A stretch of DNA of 61,721 nucleotides from contig JAAFJC010000012.1 of the NCBI GenBank assembly GCA_013297925.1, positions 1 to 61,721 of the forward strand, written 5' to 3'. Of the stretch, positions 46,826 to 54,897 are shown piece by piece. The notes under the pieces were generated by a model, which ran no database searches, was not told the origin of the DNA, and worked only from the letters and a program-made list of their open reading frames with translations. Source of the DNA: Comamonadaceae bacterium. Lineage in GTDB: Bacteria > Pseudomonadota > Gammaproteobacteria > Burkholderiales > Burkholderiaceae_C. The first letter of the stretch is position 1. Each line of letters begins with the position of its first letter. Position numbers and translations under genes: made by a program.

Positions 46826-47637
46826 TCGCTCAAATTTCAGACACGCATATCAAGCAATCCGGCAGCTTGGCCTATGGCCGGGTTGATACCGAGCGCATGC
46901 TGAGAGATTGCGTAGCGCATGTGATGACACAAAATCCCTTGCCTGATGTGGTAGTGATCACAGGTGATTTGGTGGATTTCGGTCAAGCGCAAGAGTATGA
47001 ATTGCTCAAGGATTGCTTGGCGCCACTCACTTTGCCTTTACTTTTGATTGCAGGCAATCACGACGAACGCCAGAATTTTCGCCAAGTGTTTTCTGAAGAG
47101 CGTTGGGCGCATTTGCATCAGCATCCTGAGTTCGTTCAATACGCTGTGACGCTTGGGGAGTTGCGCTTCATCGGGCTGGATACTCTGATTCCTTTCGAGG
47201 GCGGAGGAATGCTCTGCGAAAAGCGCTTGGCGTGGCTGGATGAAACACTTGCCGCTTCAAAGCAACCCACGGTGATCCTGATGCATCACGCACCATTTTT
47301 GACAGGTATCGTCCACATGGATGCAATAGGGCTGTCGGGGCGTGCTGCGTTTGCAGAAGTGGTGGCCAAGCATCCGCATGTTTGCCGCATTTTGTGCGGG
47401 CATCTGCATCGACCCATCCAAGCCTGTGTTGCTGGCGTGATGGCCTCAACCGCTCCCAGCCCAGCGCATCAAGTCTTACTCGGTTTGTTGCCGGATACGC
47501 CAGATAGCTTCGTGATGGAGCCACCTGGATATCAGCTTCATTTATGGAGAGAAGGCCAAATGGTGAGCCATCAAGTGGTGCTCGGTGATTTTGCGGGCCC
47601 TTATCCGTTTCGTGAGGACGGTCAACTTATTCAATAG
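46819..47637 (+). CDS. GpdQ-like metallophosphodiesterase
   Basis: 272-aa binuclear metallophosphoesterase. ISDTHIK (Asp8, His10), VITGDLVDFG, AGNHDER, LMHHAPF, LCGHLHRP give the full metal set. Overall it resembles the glycerophosphodiesterase GpdQ and CpdA cyclic-AMP phosphodiesterase; the AYGRVDTERMLRD and FAGPYPF segments favour GpdQ. Translated from ATG 46819 (ribosome site CAGGAAG) overlapping the ATPase stop. No signal peptide, so it would hydrolyse the imported phosphodiester in the cytoplasm. Confidence 0.85.
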   Translation: MLIAQISDTHIKQSGSLAYGRVDTERMLRDCVAHVMTQNPLPDVVVITGDLVDFGQAQEYELLKDCLAPLTLPLLLIAGNHDERQNFRQVFSEERWAHLHQHPEFVQYAVTLGELRFIGLDTLIPFEGGGMLCEKRLAWLDETLAASKQPTVILMHHAPFLTGIVHMDAIGLSGRAAFAEVVAKHPHVCRILCGHLHRPIQACVAGVMASTAPSPAHQVLLGLLPDTPDSFVMEPPGYQLHLWREGQMVSHQVVLGDFAGPYPFREDGQLIQ

Positions 47638-47677
47638 CGTGTGATCGCTTCAAGCTATTGGGTTGCATGACTTATAA

Positions 47678-47706
47678 GTGTCATGATTTTGAGATGTGAC
47701 TGTCAT
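47678..47706 (+). promoter_or_regulatory. Candidate Pho-type motifs upstream of plcP
   Basis: GTGTCAT (47678-47684) and CTGTCAT (47700-47706) stand exactly 22 nt apart, two 11-nt Pho periods; the unit between them is weak (TTGAGAT). Ten nt after CTGTCAT is TACCTT as a poor -10. The gene start at 47731 would then have a very short leader. Confidence 0.35.
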
Positions 47707-47730
47707 AAATAAGCGTTACCTTATACAGTC

Positions 47731-48687
47731 ATGAATAGTCATGTACTGAGCGCTCACTTAGCAAGCCGCCAATCTTTGGTAGATGCGCTTCCTTTACCGA
47801 CGAATGAGCTGCTGGATGTGACAGCAGTCAAGCGTGTAGGGAAACCGATCCCATTGGATGAAGAAGACGAAGGAAAGCGGCATTTTCGTGCCATTTTTAT
47901 TTCTGATATTCATTTGGGCACAGCGGGTTGTCAAGCGCATGCCTTGCTGGATTTTTTGCGCGTCAATCGCTGCGATTACTTGTATTTGGTGGGCGATATT
48001 GTGGACGGCTGGCAGCTGCGCAGGCGTTGGTTTTGGCCGCAGGCGCACAATGACGTGGTGCAAAAAGTGCTGCGTGCGGCGCGTAAAGGCACGCATGTAA
48101 TCTTCATTCCGGGTAACCATGATGAATTTGCCCGGCGCTATGAAGGCCATGAGTTTGGCGGGATCACGGTGATGAATGAGTGCATTCACATCACAACCGA
48201 TGGCAAAAAACTCTGGGTGACTCATGGCGATTTGTTTGATGGTGTGATTCAGTGCGCTAAATGGCTGGCTTATTTGGGCGATCAGGCCTATGAATTCACG
48301 CTGCGCTTGAACCGCACTTTCAATATCTTGCGAGCCCGCATGGGGCTGCCCTACTGGTCGCTCTCTCAGTATTTGAAGCACAAGGTCAAGCGTGCTGTGA
48401 GCTATGTGTCGGATTTTGAGACGGCTGTGGCGCATGAGGCCAAGCGGCGCGGGCTGGATGGTGTGGTGTGTGGGCATATCCATCGTGCGGAGATGCGCGA
48501 GATTGAAGGCGTGCTCTATTGCAATGATGGCGATTGGGTGGAGAGCCTCACAGCTTTGGTGGAGCACTCTGATGGCCGATTGGAGTTGATCGATTGGTCC
48601 ACCCAAGCGGGCGCTGCGCATGCCATGGCTGAGCGTGCGAAGAAGGCGAACGAAGCGCTTGTTTCATTGCCAACAGAGAAGGTATAA
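47731..48687 (+). CDS. plcP: PlcP-like phospholipase C (LpxH-superfamily metallophosphoesterase)
   Basis: 318 aa. Metal motifs SDIHLG (Asp59, His61), GDIVDGW (Asp89), GNHDE (129-132), THGD (His165), CGHIHR (His249, His251). WPQAHNDVVQKVLRAARKGT and MGLPYWSLSQYLKHKVK are shared, as I recall, with Sinorhizobium PlcP rather than true LpxH. PlcP splits phospholipids to diacylglycerol under phosphate starvation. The gene is 3 nt from the glycosyltransferase gene, reproducing the plcP-agt pair. The start lacks a ribosome site. True LpxH function is less likely. Confidence 0.78.
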   Translation: MNSHVLSAHLASRQSLVDALPLPTNELLDVTAVKRVGKPIPLDEEDEGKRHFRAIFISDIHLGTAGCQAHALLDFLRVNRCDYLYLVGDIVDGWQLRRRWFWPQAHNDVVQKVLRAARKGTHVIFIPGNHDEFARRYEGHEFGGITVMNECIHITTDGKKLWVTHGDLFDGVIQCAKWLAYLGDQAYEFTLRLNRTFNILRARMGLPYWSLSQYLKHKVKRAVSYVSDFETAVAHEAKRRGLDGVVCGHIHRAEMREIEGVLYCNDGDWVESLTALVEHSDGRLELIDWSTQAGAAHAMAERAKKANEALVSLPTEKV

Positions 48688-48690
48688 ATC

Positions 48691-49731
48691 ATGCGTATTG
48701 CCATCATCACAGATGCTTGGAAGCCACAGGTCAATGGTGTGGTGACGATTTTGGTGGAGCTGGTCGATCAGCTCAAAGCAATCGGGCATGAGGTGCTCGT
48801 GATCCAGCCCTATCTTTTTGACACACGGCCTTGCCCGGGTTACCCGGAGATTGCTTTGGCTCGTGGGATCGAGCCTCGTCTCTCGCGTGAGCTGGAGGTT
48901 TTTGCGCCACAAGCGATTCATGTGGCAACGGAGGGGCCGCTGGGCAGCAAAGCGCGCAAGTTTTGCTTGAAGCGCAAACTGCCTTTCACCACCGCGTTTC
49001 ACACGCGCTTTCCAGAAATTCTGCATGCCGCTGCGAAAGTGCCTTTGGCTTGGGGCTATTGGTGGTTTCGCCGCTTTCATGCGAGCGCAGAGCGCGTGAT
49101 GGTGCCTGCACCTGCGACGCTGCGCATGCTGCAAGCGCGTGGCTTCGAGAACGTGGCGCAGTGGACGCATGGTGTCGATGGGCAAGTGTTCAAGCCCGGC
49201 GCGCGCGATGCCTTGGATCATTTGAATTTGCCCAAGCCCATTCATCTATTTGTGGGGCGTGTGTCTTATGAGAAAAACATCGAGGCATTTTTGAATTTAG
49301 ATCTGCCCGGCAGCAAAGTCGTGTGTGGCGTGGGGCCACTTGAAGCCAGGCTCAAAGCGCAATTTCCAGACGTGAAATGGCTGGGCATTTTGCCGCGCAA
49401 AGAGTTGGCCGGTGTGTATCGCGCGGCAGATGTGTTTGTGTTTCCCAGTAAATCAGACACCTTTGGCCTCACCATGCTGGAGGCCATGGCCTGCGGCACG
49501 CCCGTGGCGGCCTATCGGGTGGAAGGGCCGATCGATGTGATCGCGGATTCGCCAGCGGGCGTGATGCACGATGATTTGGGGCAAGCTGTGCAAGCTGCGC
49601 TGCGAATTGATCGCTTTTATCCACCGCAACGCGCCGCGCATTTCGACAATGCCACCGTCACGCACGAATTCCTACAGATGCTCGCACCGATTGCCCTGCC
49701 TGAACTGAGGCCGCAGTTGGCGCTGGGCTAG
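48691..49731 (+). CDS. agt: Agt-like diacylglycerol glycosyltransferase (GT4 family)
   Basis: 346-aa GT-B glycosyltransferase. DAWKPQVNGVVTIL at the N-terminus (acceptor side), FHTRFPE, HGVDGQVFKPG, LFVGRVSYEKNIEAFL, and the EX7E-type donor motif in SDTFGLTMLEAMACGTPV. With plcP it would convert diacylglycerol to glycolipid (glucuronosyl- or hexosyl-diacylglycerol), replacing phospholipids when phosphate is short. Starts 3 nt after plcP with AGAAGG as ribosome site. Family is firm; lipid acceptor is inferred from the pairing. Confidence 0.8.
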   Translation: MRIAIITDAWKPQVNGVVTILVELVDQLKAIGHEVLVIQPYLFDTRPCPGYPEIALARGIEPRLSRELEVFAPQAIHVATEGPLGSKARKFCLKRKLPFTTAFHTRFPEILHAAAKVPLAWGYWWFRRFHASAERVMVPAPATLRMLQARGFENVAQWTHGVDGQVFKPGARDALDHLNLPKPIHLFVGRVSYEKNIEAFLNLDLPGSKVVCGVGPLEARLKAQFPDVKWLGILPRKELAGVYRAADVFVFPSKSDTFGLTMLEAMACGTPVAAYRVEGPIDVIADSPAGVMHDDLGQAVQAALRIDRFYPPQRAAHFDNATVTHEFLQMLAPIALPELRPQLALG

Positions 49732-49746
49732 GTTCTCAAAGCTAAC

Positions 49747-50730
49747 TTAAAGCGTCAAGATGGTGCAGCCTGTGGTCTTGCGCGCTTCCAAATCTCGATG
49801 TGCCTGCTGCACATCGGCCAAGGCATAGCGCTGATCAATTTTGATTTTTACCGCACCGCTTTGCACCATCGCAAACAAATCATCAGCCATCGCCTGCGTG
49901 CTCTCCCGCGTGGCGATGTGGGTGAAGAGGGTTTGGCGTGTCACGTAGATCGAGCCTTTCGCGCCCAAGCTGCCGGGCGCAAACGGTGGCACTACGCCTG
50001 AGGCATTGCCGAAGCTAGCCATGAGGCCGAATGGGCGCAGGCAATCGAGGGACTTGTCCCAGGTGTCTTTGCCCACCGAGTCATAAACGACCTTAACCCC
50101 TTTGCCGCCAGTGATCTCTTTCACGCGCGCCGCGAAGTCTTCCTTGGCGTAATTGATCACATGCGCCGCGCCGTATTCTTTGGCCAGCGCGCATTTCTCA
50201 TCGGATCCTGCCGTGCCAATCAGCTGATAGCCCAGCGCCTTCGCCCATTGGCAAGCAATCAAGCCCACGCCGCCTGCGGCTGCATGAAACAACACAAAAT
50301 CGCCGGCTTGCAAGCCTTCCACAGGCATGGTTTTGCGCAGCAGATATTGCGCAGTCAGGCCTTTGAGCATCATGGCTGCGCCAGTTTCAAAGCTGATGGC
50401 GTCTGGCAATTTGCAAACGCACTTCGCCGGCATCACGCGCGCCTCGCAATACGCGCCCGGTGGCTGGCTGGCATATGCGGCGCGGTCGCCCACCTTCAGA
50501 TGCGTCACGCCCGCGCCCACGGCTTCCACCACGCCGGCCGCTTCCATGCCGAGCTGCAAAGGCAAGGGCAGGGCATACACGCCGCTACGCTGATACACGT
50601 CAATAAAATTGAGGCCCACGGCGTGATGGCGAATACGGATCTCGCCCGCGCCGGGCTCGCCGACATTCACGTCAACGAGCAACATCCGCTCAGCGCCGCC
50701 GGTTTGTTCGATGATGATGGCTTTGGTCAT
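49747..50730 (-). CDS. NADPH:quinone oxidoreductase (zinc-free MDR family)
   Basis: 327-aa cytoplasmic medium-chain reductase. GLNFIDVYQRSGVYALPLPLQLGMEAAGVVE (quinone reductase signature), HAAAGGVGLIACQWAKALG (NADPH Rossmann motif), YDSVGKDTWDKSLDCLRPFG, and no structural-zinc cysteines. Typical of QorA. 25 nt downstream of the EamA transporter on the same strand. Confidence 0.93.
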   Translation of the reverse strand: MTKAIIIEQTGGAERMLLVDVNVGEPGAGEIRIRHHAVGLNFIDVYQRSGVYALPLPLQLGMEAAGVVEAVGAGVTHLKVGDRAAYASQPPGAYCEARVMPAKCVCKLPDAISFETGAAMMLKGLTAQYLLRKTMPVEGLQAGDFVLFHAAAGGVGLIACQWAKALGYQLIGTAGSDEKCALAKEYGAAHVINYAKEDFAARVKEITGGKGVKVVYDSVGKDTWDKSLDCLRPFGLMASFGNASGVVPPFAPGSLGAKGSIYVTRQTLFTHIATRESTQAMADDLFAMVQSGAVKIKIDQRYALADVQQAHRDLEARKTTGCTILTL

Positions 50731-50755
50731 GTTGTTGTCTCCAAAAAAGAAAATT

Positions 50756-51655
50756 CTAAGCTGCCTTGCTGCGGCTCACCCAATACACACCGAGCAGCAC
50801 GAGCACCGTGCCGCCGATGATCCACAGATTGAGCTTTTCGCCCAGGAAGATCACGCCCATGGCGATCGTGCTCATGGGGCCGATCATGCCGGTTTGCGCG
50901 GCTAGGCTCGCGCCAATGCGCTCGATCGCCATCATCACAAGCACCACGGGCACAGCGGTGCAGAGCGTGGCGTTCAAGATGGAGAGCCAAATCACTTCTG
51001 ATGACACAGCTGCCGCAGACAACGGCATCAGCACAGCAAACTGCGCAATGCAAAACAAGCAAGCCACACTGGTGGCGAGGCCGACCAAGCGCAGCGATCC
51101 CAAGCGTTTGACCATCTCGCCGCTGTAGACCAAGTAAATCGCATACGACACGGCGCTGGCAAATACCAGCGATGTGCCGAGCAGCACATTCTTACCTTCA
51201 AAGCTCACCTCATGGCCAAACACCAGCAGCACGCCGGCGTAGCTCAGCGCCATGGCAATCGCTTGGGTGCGTGTGATTTGCTTCTTGAAGAGTAACGCTC
51301 CGAGAATCAAAACGATGGTGGGGTTGAGATACAAAATCAGCCGTTCAAGCGAGGCGCTGATGTGTTGCAAACCGAGAAAATCTAAGAAACTCGCCAGGTA
51401 ATAGCCGCAAAACCCCAGACCGATCACACCCAGCCAATCCTTGCGAGAGAGCGGCGCTTTGCCGCGCGACGCCCACCATGCCATCGCCAAAAAGAAGGGC
51501 AGCGCAAACAGCATGCGGTACATGATCAGCGTGACGGCATCCACGCCGTAGCGATACGCGAGCTTGACGATGATGGCTTTGCCGCTGAAGGCAATCGAGC
51601 CCGTTACGGCCATGGCCAGACCTGTGAGCTGCGCTCGGCGCGTTAATGTGCTCAT
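50756..51655 (-). CDS. EamA/DMT-family transporter
   Basis: 299-aa inner-membrane protein with ten predicted helices in two EamA repeats (about 12-140 and 155-295). ATG 51655 (MSTLTRRAQL) is used; the frame upstream is repeat sequence. Repeat copy 16 (51665-51705) lies 10 nt upstream, where the ribosome site and promoter should be. Substrate is unknown; family members export amino acids or metabolites. Confidence 0.88.
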   Translation of the reverse strand: MSTLTRRAQLTGLAMAVTGSIAFSGKAIIVKLAYRYGVDAVTLIMYRMLFALPFFLAMAWWASRGKAPLSRKDWLGVIGLGFCGYYLASFLDFLGLQHISASLERLILYLNPTIVLILGALLFKKQITRTQAIAMALSYAGVLLVFGHEVSFEGKNVLLGTSLVFASAVSYAIYLVYSGEMVKRLGSLRLVGLATSVACLFCIAQFAVLMPLSAAAVSSEVIWLSILNATLCTAVPVVLVMMAIERIGASLAAQTGMIGPMSTIAMGVIFLGEKLNLWIIGGTVLVLLGVYWVSRSKAA

Positions 51656-51664
51656 TGAGCTATC

Positions 51665-51705
51665 ACTATCAAAACAGTAGCGCAACGCGCAGATTCTATG
51701 CCGGC
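51665..51705 (+). repeat. 41-nt interspersed repeat, copy 16 (EamA gene leader)
   Basis: ACTATCAAAACAGTAGC, GCAACGCGCAG, ATTCTATGCCGGC. Near-consensus copy between the EamA gene and the gamma-glutamyltransferase-family gene. Confidence 0.9.
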
Positions 51706-51734
51706 GATGTGGCAAATTTGCCTATAAAATCGCA

Positions 51735-53345
51735 TTAAAAACCAACCGCCTGCCCATCGCGCCTTGCATCACTAGCCGCCACATAGCCCTGCACCTTCGG
51801 ATCACCCGCGCGGCAGATGAATTGGCCTGCGCCGAAATCTTGATACGAATCGTTGATCACTTCCGTCTTGTGGCCGCGACCAATCAAGCCTTGCACGGTT
51901 TGCTGATTCATCGCAGCCTCAACATTGATCTCCAGCCCTGCATTGAAGCGCCAGCGCGGTGCGTCGCAGGCGGCTTGTGGGTTTTGCCCGTAATCGAGCA
52001 TGCGCACCAGGGTTTGCATATGGCCTTGCGGCTGCATGTTCGCACCCATCACGCCATAGCTCATCACCGGTTGACCATTCTTTGTGAGGAAGGCGGGAAT
52101 GATGGTGTGGAAGGGGCGTTTGCCGGGCGCGACCACATTGGGCGAAGCCGGATCGAGCGAGAAAGCATGCCCACGGTTTTGCAGGCTCACGCCGAAGGTC
52201 GGCTCGACGCAGCCTGAGCCAAAGCCCATGTAATTGCTCTGAATGAAGCTCACCATCATGCCGTTCTCATCGGCGGCGCTCAGATAAATCGTGCCGCCCT
52301 TGGCCATGTTGCCCGCTTGGAAATCTTGCGCTTTGTCCATGCGAATCAGCTTGGCGCGGCTCGCCAAGTAGTCATCTGACAGCATCTGCTCGGGGGTGAC
52401 GCTCATCGATGCTGGCTCAGCGACAAATTTGTACACATCGGCAAAAGCCAGCTTCATCGCTTCGATTTGCAGATGCTGCGAATCCACGCCATCGACCTTG
52501 TGGCTGGCAATATCAAAGTGATTCAAGATGCCCAGTGCAATCAACGCGGCAATACCTTGGCCATTGGGGCCGATCTCGTGCAACTCGTGATCACGGTACT
52601 TTTTGGAAATGGGTTTGACCCACTCAGGCTTGTAAGCTGCAAAGTCTGCTGCGGTGATGCTGCCGCCATTGGCGGCAGAGAATTTCTCAATCGCAGCAGC
52701 AATCTCGCCGCCATAGTAAGCCGCGCCTTTGGTCTCGGCGATTTTGCGCAAACCGTTCGCTGCTGCTTTGAACTGAAATAGCTCCCCCACATTGGGCGCA
52801 CGCCCCCAAGGCAGAAAGCTCTGCGCAAAGCCAGGCTGATTTTGCATCTCTGGTGTGGCTGCCGCCCATTTGCCTTGCACCACAGGCGGCAGCAAATAGC
52901 CGCGCTCGGCGATCTCAATGGCAGGCTCAAGCAAATCTGCGAAAGGCAGCTTGCCGAATTTCTCACTCAGCGCCACCCAGCTTGCGACTGCGCCGGGCAC
53001 AGTCACTGTATCCATGCCCCGCTTTGGCCAGCCCTGCGCATTGCCGTATTTGCGCAGGAAATAATCCAGCGTCCAGCTCATCGGCGCGCGGCCAGAAGCA
53101 TTGAGCCCATGCAGCTCCTTGCCATCCCACAAAATGCAAAACGCATCTGAGCCCAAGCCATTGCTCACCGGCTCGCAAATCGTGATCGCGGCTGCGGCGG
53201 CCACAGCAGCGTCCACCGCATTGCCGCCTTTAAGCATCATGCGCAGGCCAGCTTGTGCCGCGAGCGGATGCGAGGTGCTCACCACATTGCGGGCGAAGAC
53301 GGGGATACGGGTGGTGGAATAGGGGTTGGAAAAGTCGAAATTCAT
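51735..53345 (-). CDS. Gamma-glutamyltransferase-family Ntn hydrolase
   Basis: 536 aa of the GGT / cephalosporin-acylase-like family: RNVVSTSHPLAAQAGLRMMLKGGNAVDAAVAAAAAI near the N-terminus, VPGAVASWVAL, and AKGGTIYLSAADENGMMVSFIQSNY where the autoprocessing nucleophile Thr of GGT occurs, then GVMGANMQPQGHMQ. No convincing signal peptide after ATG 53345, though the frame extends to 53414 with a hydrophobic stretch (MRYLLCRVAILFTLIMHAEA) that could be one. Glutathione breakdown is the usual role; here unproven. Divergent from the XRE regulator. Confidence 0.87.
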   Translation of the reverse strand: MNFDFSNPYSTTRIPVFARNVVSTSHPLAAQAGLRMMLKGGNAVDAAVAAAAAITICEPVSNGLGSDAFCILWDGKELHGLNASGRAPMSWTLDYFLRKYGNAQGWPKRGMDTVTVPGAVASWVALSEKFGKLPFADLLEPAIEIAERGYLLPPVVQGKWAAATPEMQNQPGFAQSFLPWGRAPNVGELFQFKAAANGLRKIAETKGAAYYGGEIAAAIEKFSAANGGSITAADFAAYKPEWVKPISKKYRDHELHEIGPNGQGIAALIALGILNHFDIASHKVDGVDSQHLQIEAMKLAFADVYKFVAEPASMSVTPEQMLSDDYLASRAKLIRMDKAQDFQAGNMAKGGTIYLSAADENGMMVSFIQSNYMGFGSGCVEPTFGVSLQNRGHAFSLDPASPNVVAPGKRPFHTIIPAFLTKNGQPVMSYGVMGANMQPQGHMQTLVRMLDYGQNPQAACDAPRWRFNAGLEINVEAAMNQQTVQGLIGRGHKTEVINDSYQDFGAGQFICRAGDPKVQGYVAASDARRDGQAVGF

Positions 53346-53413
53346 TTTGTTCAGAGCCTCAGCGTGCATTATCAGGGTGAATAGAATGGCAACACGACAT
53401 AAGAGATATCGCA

Positions 53414-54148
53414 ATGGCAGACACCACCCTTCTCATCGACGTGATCAAGCAAGAGCTGAAAAGCCGCAACAAGACCTATGCCGACATGGCCGAAGCGCTG
53501 GAGATGAGCGAATCAAGTATCAAGCGCATGTTCAGCAAAAAGGAAATGCCGCTTTCGCGGATTGATGATGTCTGCCGCTTTTTAGGCACGGATTTCGCTG
53601 ATCTCTCCCGAAAAGTGGCCGAGAGCACACCGCTCATGACGGAGCTCACCTACGAGCAGGAAGCGGCAGTGGTGAAAGATCCGCTTTTGATGCTGGCAGC
53701 CATTTGCGTGCTTTCCTACTGGGAGTACGAGCAAATCGTGCAGACCTACCAAATGAGCGAGGCGCAATGCACGGCAAAGCTGCTAGCGCTTGACAAACTC
53801 GGCGTGATCGAACTTAAACCGATGAACCGCTACCGCCTCAAAGTGGCCAAGACCTTCCGCTGGCGTAGCGATGGCCCCATCCGCAGTTATTTCACCCAGC
53901 ACATCGTGGGAGAGTACTTCGCAGGCCGCTTTGATCGCGAAGGTGAGACGCTACTCATGGTGCACGGAAACATCAACCGCGCGGTGGCCCCCAATTTTGT
54001 GGAGCGCATCAACCGCATCGGCCAAGATTTTGCGGCGCAGCATTTGGCGGATAAAAAGATGGACGAGAAGCACCGCGATGGGTTCACGATGATTGTGGGG
54101 TTTAGGCGCTGGGAGTTTTCGGCGTTTACGGGGTTGCGGAGGAAGTAA
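53414..54148 (+). CDS. XRE-type helix-turn-helix regulator
   Basis: 244 aa. N-terminal HTH (about 8-60: LKSRNKTYADMAEALEMSESSIKRMFSKKEMPLSRIDDVCRFLGTDFADLSRKV), then a ligand- or dimerisation domain (about 75-240) that I do not recognise. Starts 68 nt from the divergent GGT-family start, so it may regulate that gene. 3' end is followed by the second long CGCAGA inverted repeat. Confidence 0.85.
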   Translation: MADTTLLIDVIKQELKSRNKTYADMAEALEMSESSIKRMFSKKEMPLSRIDDVCRFLGTDFADLSRKVAESTPLMTELTYEQEAAVVKDPLLMLAAICVLSYWEYEQIVQTYQMSEAQCTAKLLALDKLGVIELKPMNRYRLKVAKTFRWRSDGPIRSYFTQHIVGEYFAGRFDREGETLLMVHGNINRAVAPNFVERINRIGQDFAAQHLADKKMDEKHRDGFTMIVGFRRWEFSAFTGLRRK

Positions 54149-54165
54149 AGGCAAAGCCAAATACA

Positions 54166-54278
54166 AATACCGGACGCAGAGGGCGCAAAGGTTTCGCAGA
54201 GATCGCAGAAAAGAAATACAAATCGGTTTTCTTTTTTGCGTCTTCTGCGTAGCTTTTGCGTCCTCTGCGTCCGGTATT
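54166..54278. repeat. Long inverted repeat of CGCAGA-type units, copy B
   Basis: Left arm begins AATACCGGACGCAGAG at 54166; the right arm ends CTGCGTCCGGTATT at 54278 and is its complement, with mismatches inside over about 45 bp. Same unit type as copy A at 33079-33226, again between convergent genes (XRE regulator and orn). Confidence 0.87.
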
Positions 54279-54283
54279 GGACT

Positions 54284-54844
54284 TTAGAGCTTCAAAAAAT
54301 GCTCCCGATAGTGAATCAGCTCGTCAATCGATTCATGCACATCGGCCAGCGCCGTATGCCGCTGCTTCTTCTTGAAGCTCTTGTAGGCCTCAGGCTTCCA
54401 GCGTTTGGCTAATTCCTTCAAAGTGCTCACATCCAGATTGCGGTAGTGAAAAAACGCCTCTAGTTTGGGCATGTAGCGCACTAAGAAGCGTCTGTCTTGG
54501 CCAATGGTGTTGCCGCACATGGGTGCTTTGCCAGAGGGCACATAGGTTTTGAGAAAGTCGATCAAGGGCTGCTCAGCTTGCTTTGCTGTCGTCTTACTCG
54601 TGCGCACGCGGTCGACCAAGCCACTTTTGGTGTGAGTGGAGACGTTCCATTTGTCCATTTTCTTCAAGGCCGCTTCGCTCACCTTGAGCGCAAACACCGG
54701 GCCTTCTACGCGGATCGAGAGATCGGGGCTGGTGACGACGACCGCGATTTCGATCAGGCGGTTTTCTTTCGGGTCAAGCCCCGTCATCTCGCAATCGAGC
54801 CAGACGAGGTTGTGTTCGGATTTTTTCAGAAGAGTGGAAGTCAT
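54284..54844 (-). CDS. orn: Oligoribonuclease
   Basis: 186-aa DEDDh exonuclease that finishes RNA and pGpG decay. [11 protein letters not shown] (Asp, Glu), [10 protein letters not shown] (Asp), and [15 protein letters not shown] (His, Asp) make the full DEDDh set. The frame extends 63 nt upstream, but ATG 54844 ([11 protein letters not shown]) is normal. Divergent from the M48 protease gene, with 53 nt between. Confidence 0.97.
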   Translation of the reverse strand: MTSTLLKKSEHNLVWLDCEMTGLDPKENRLIEIAVVVTSPDLSIRVEGPVFALKVSEAALKKMDKWNVSTHTKSGLVDRVRTSKTTAKQAEQPLIDFLKTYVPSGKAPMCGNTIGQDRRFLVRYMPKLEAFFHYRNLDVSTLKELAKRWKPEAYKSFKKKQRHTALADVHESIDELIHYREHFLKL

Positions 54845-54897
54845 GGGTTGATTTTCGCTGAAAGCCAAGGCAATTCCCAAAAGCCTAAAATCTAAGC

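Noticed and set aside
47631-47666. Inverted repeat CAATAGC...GCTATTG after the GpdQ-like gene as a terminator
   Set aside because: Seven-bp stem with a 15-nt loop and no T tract; too weak to call.
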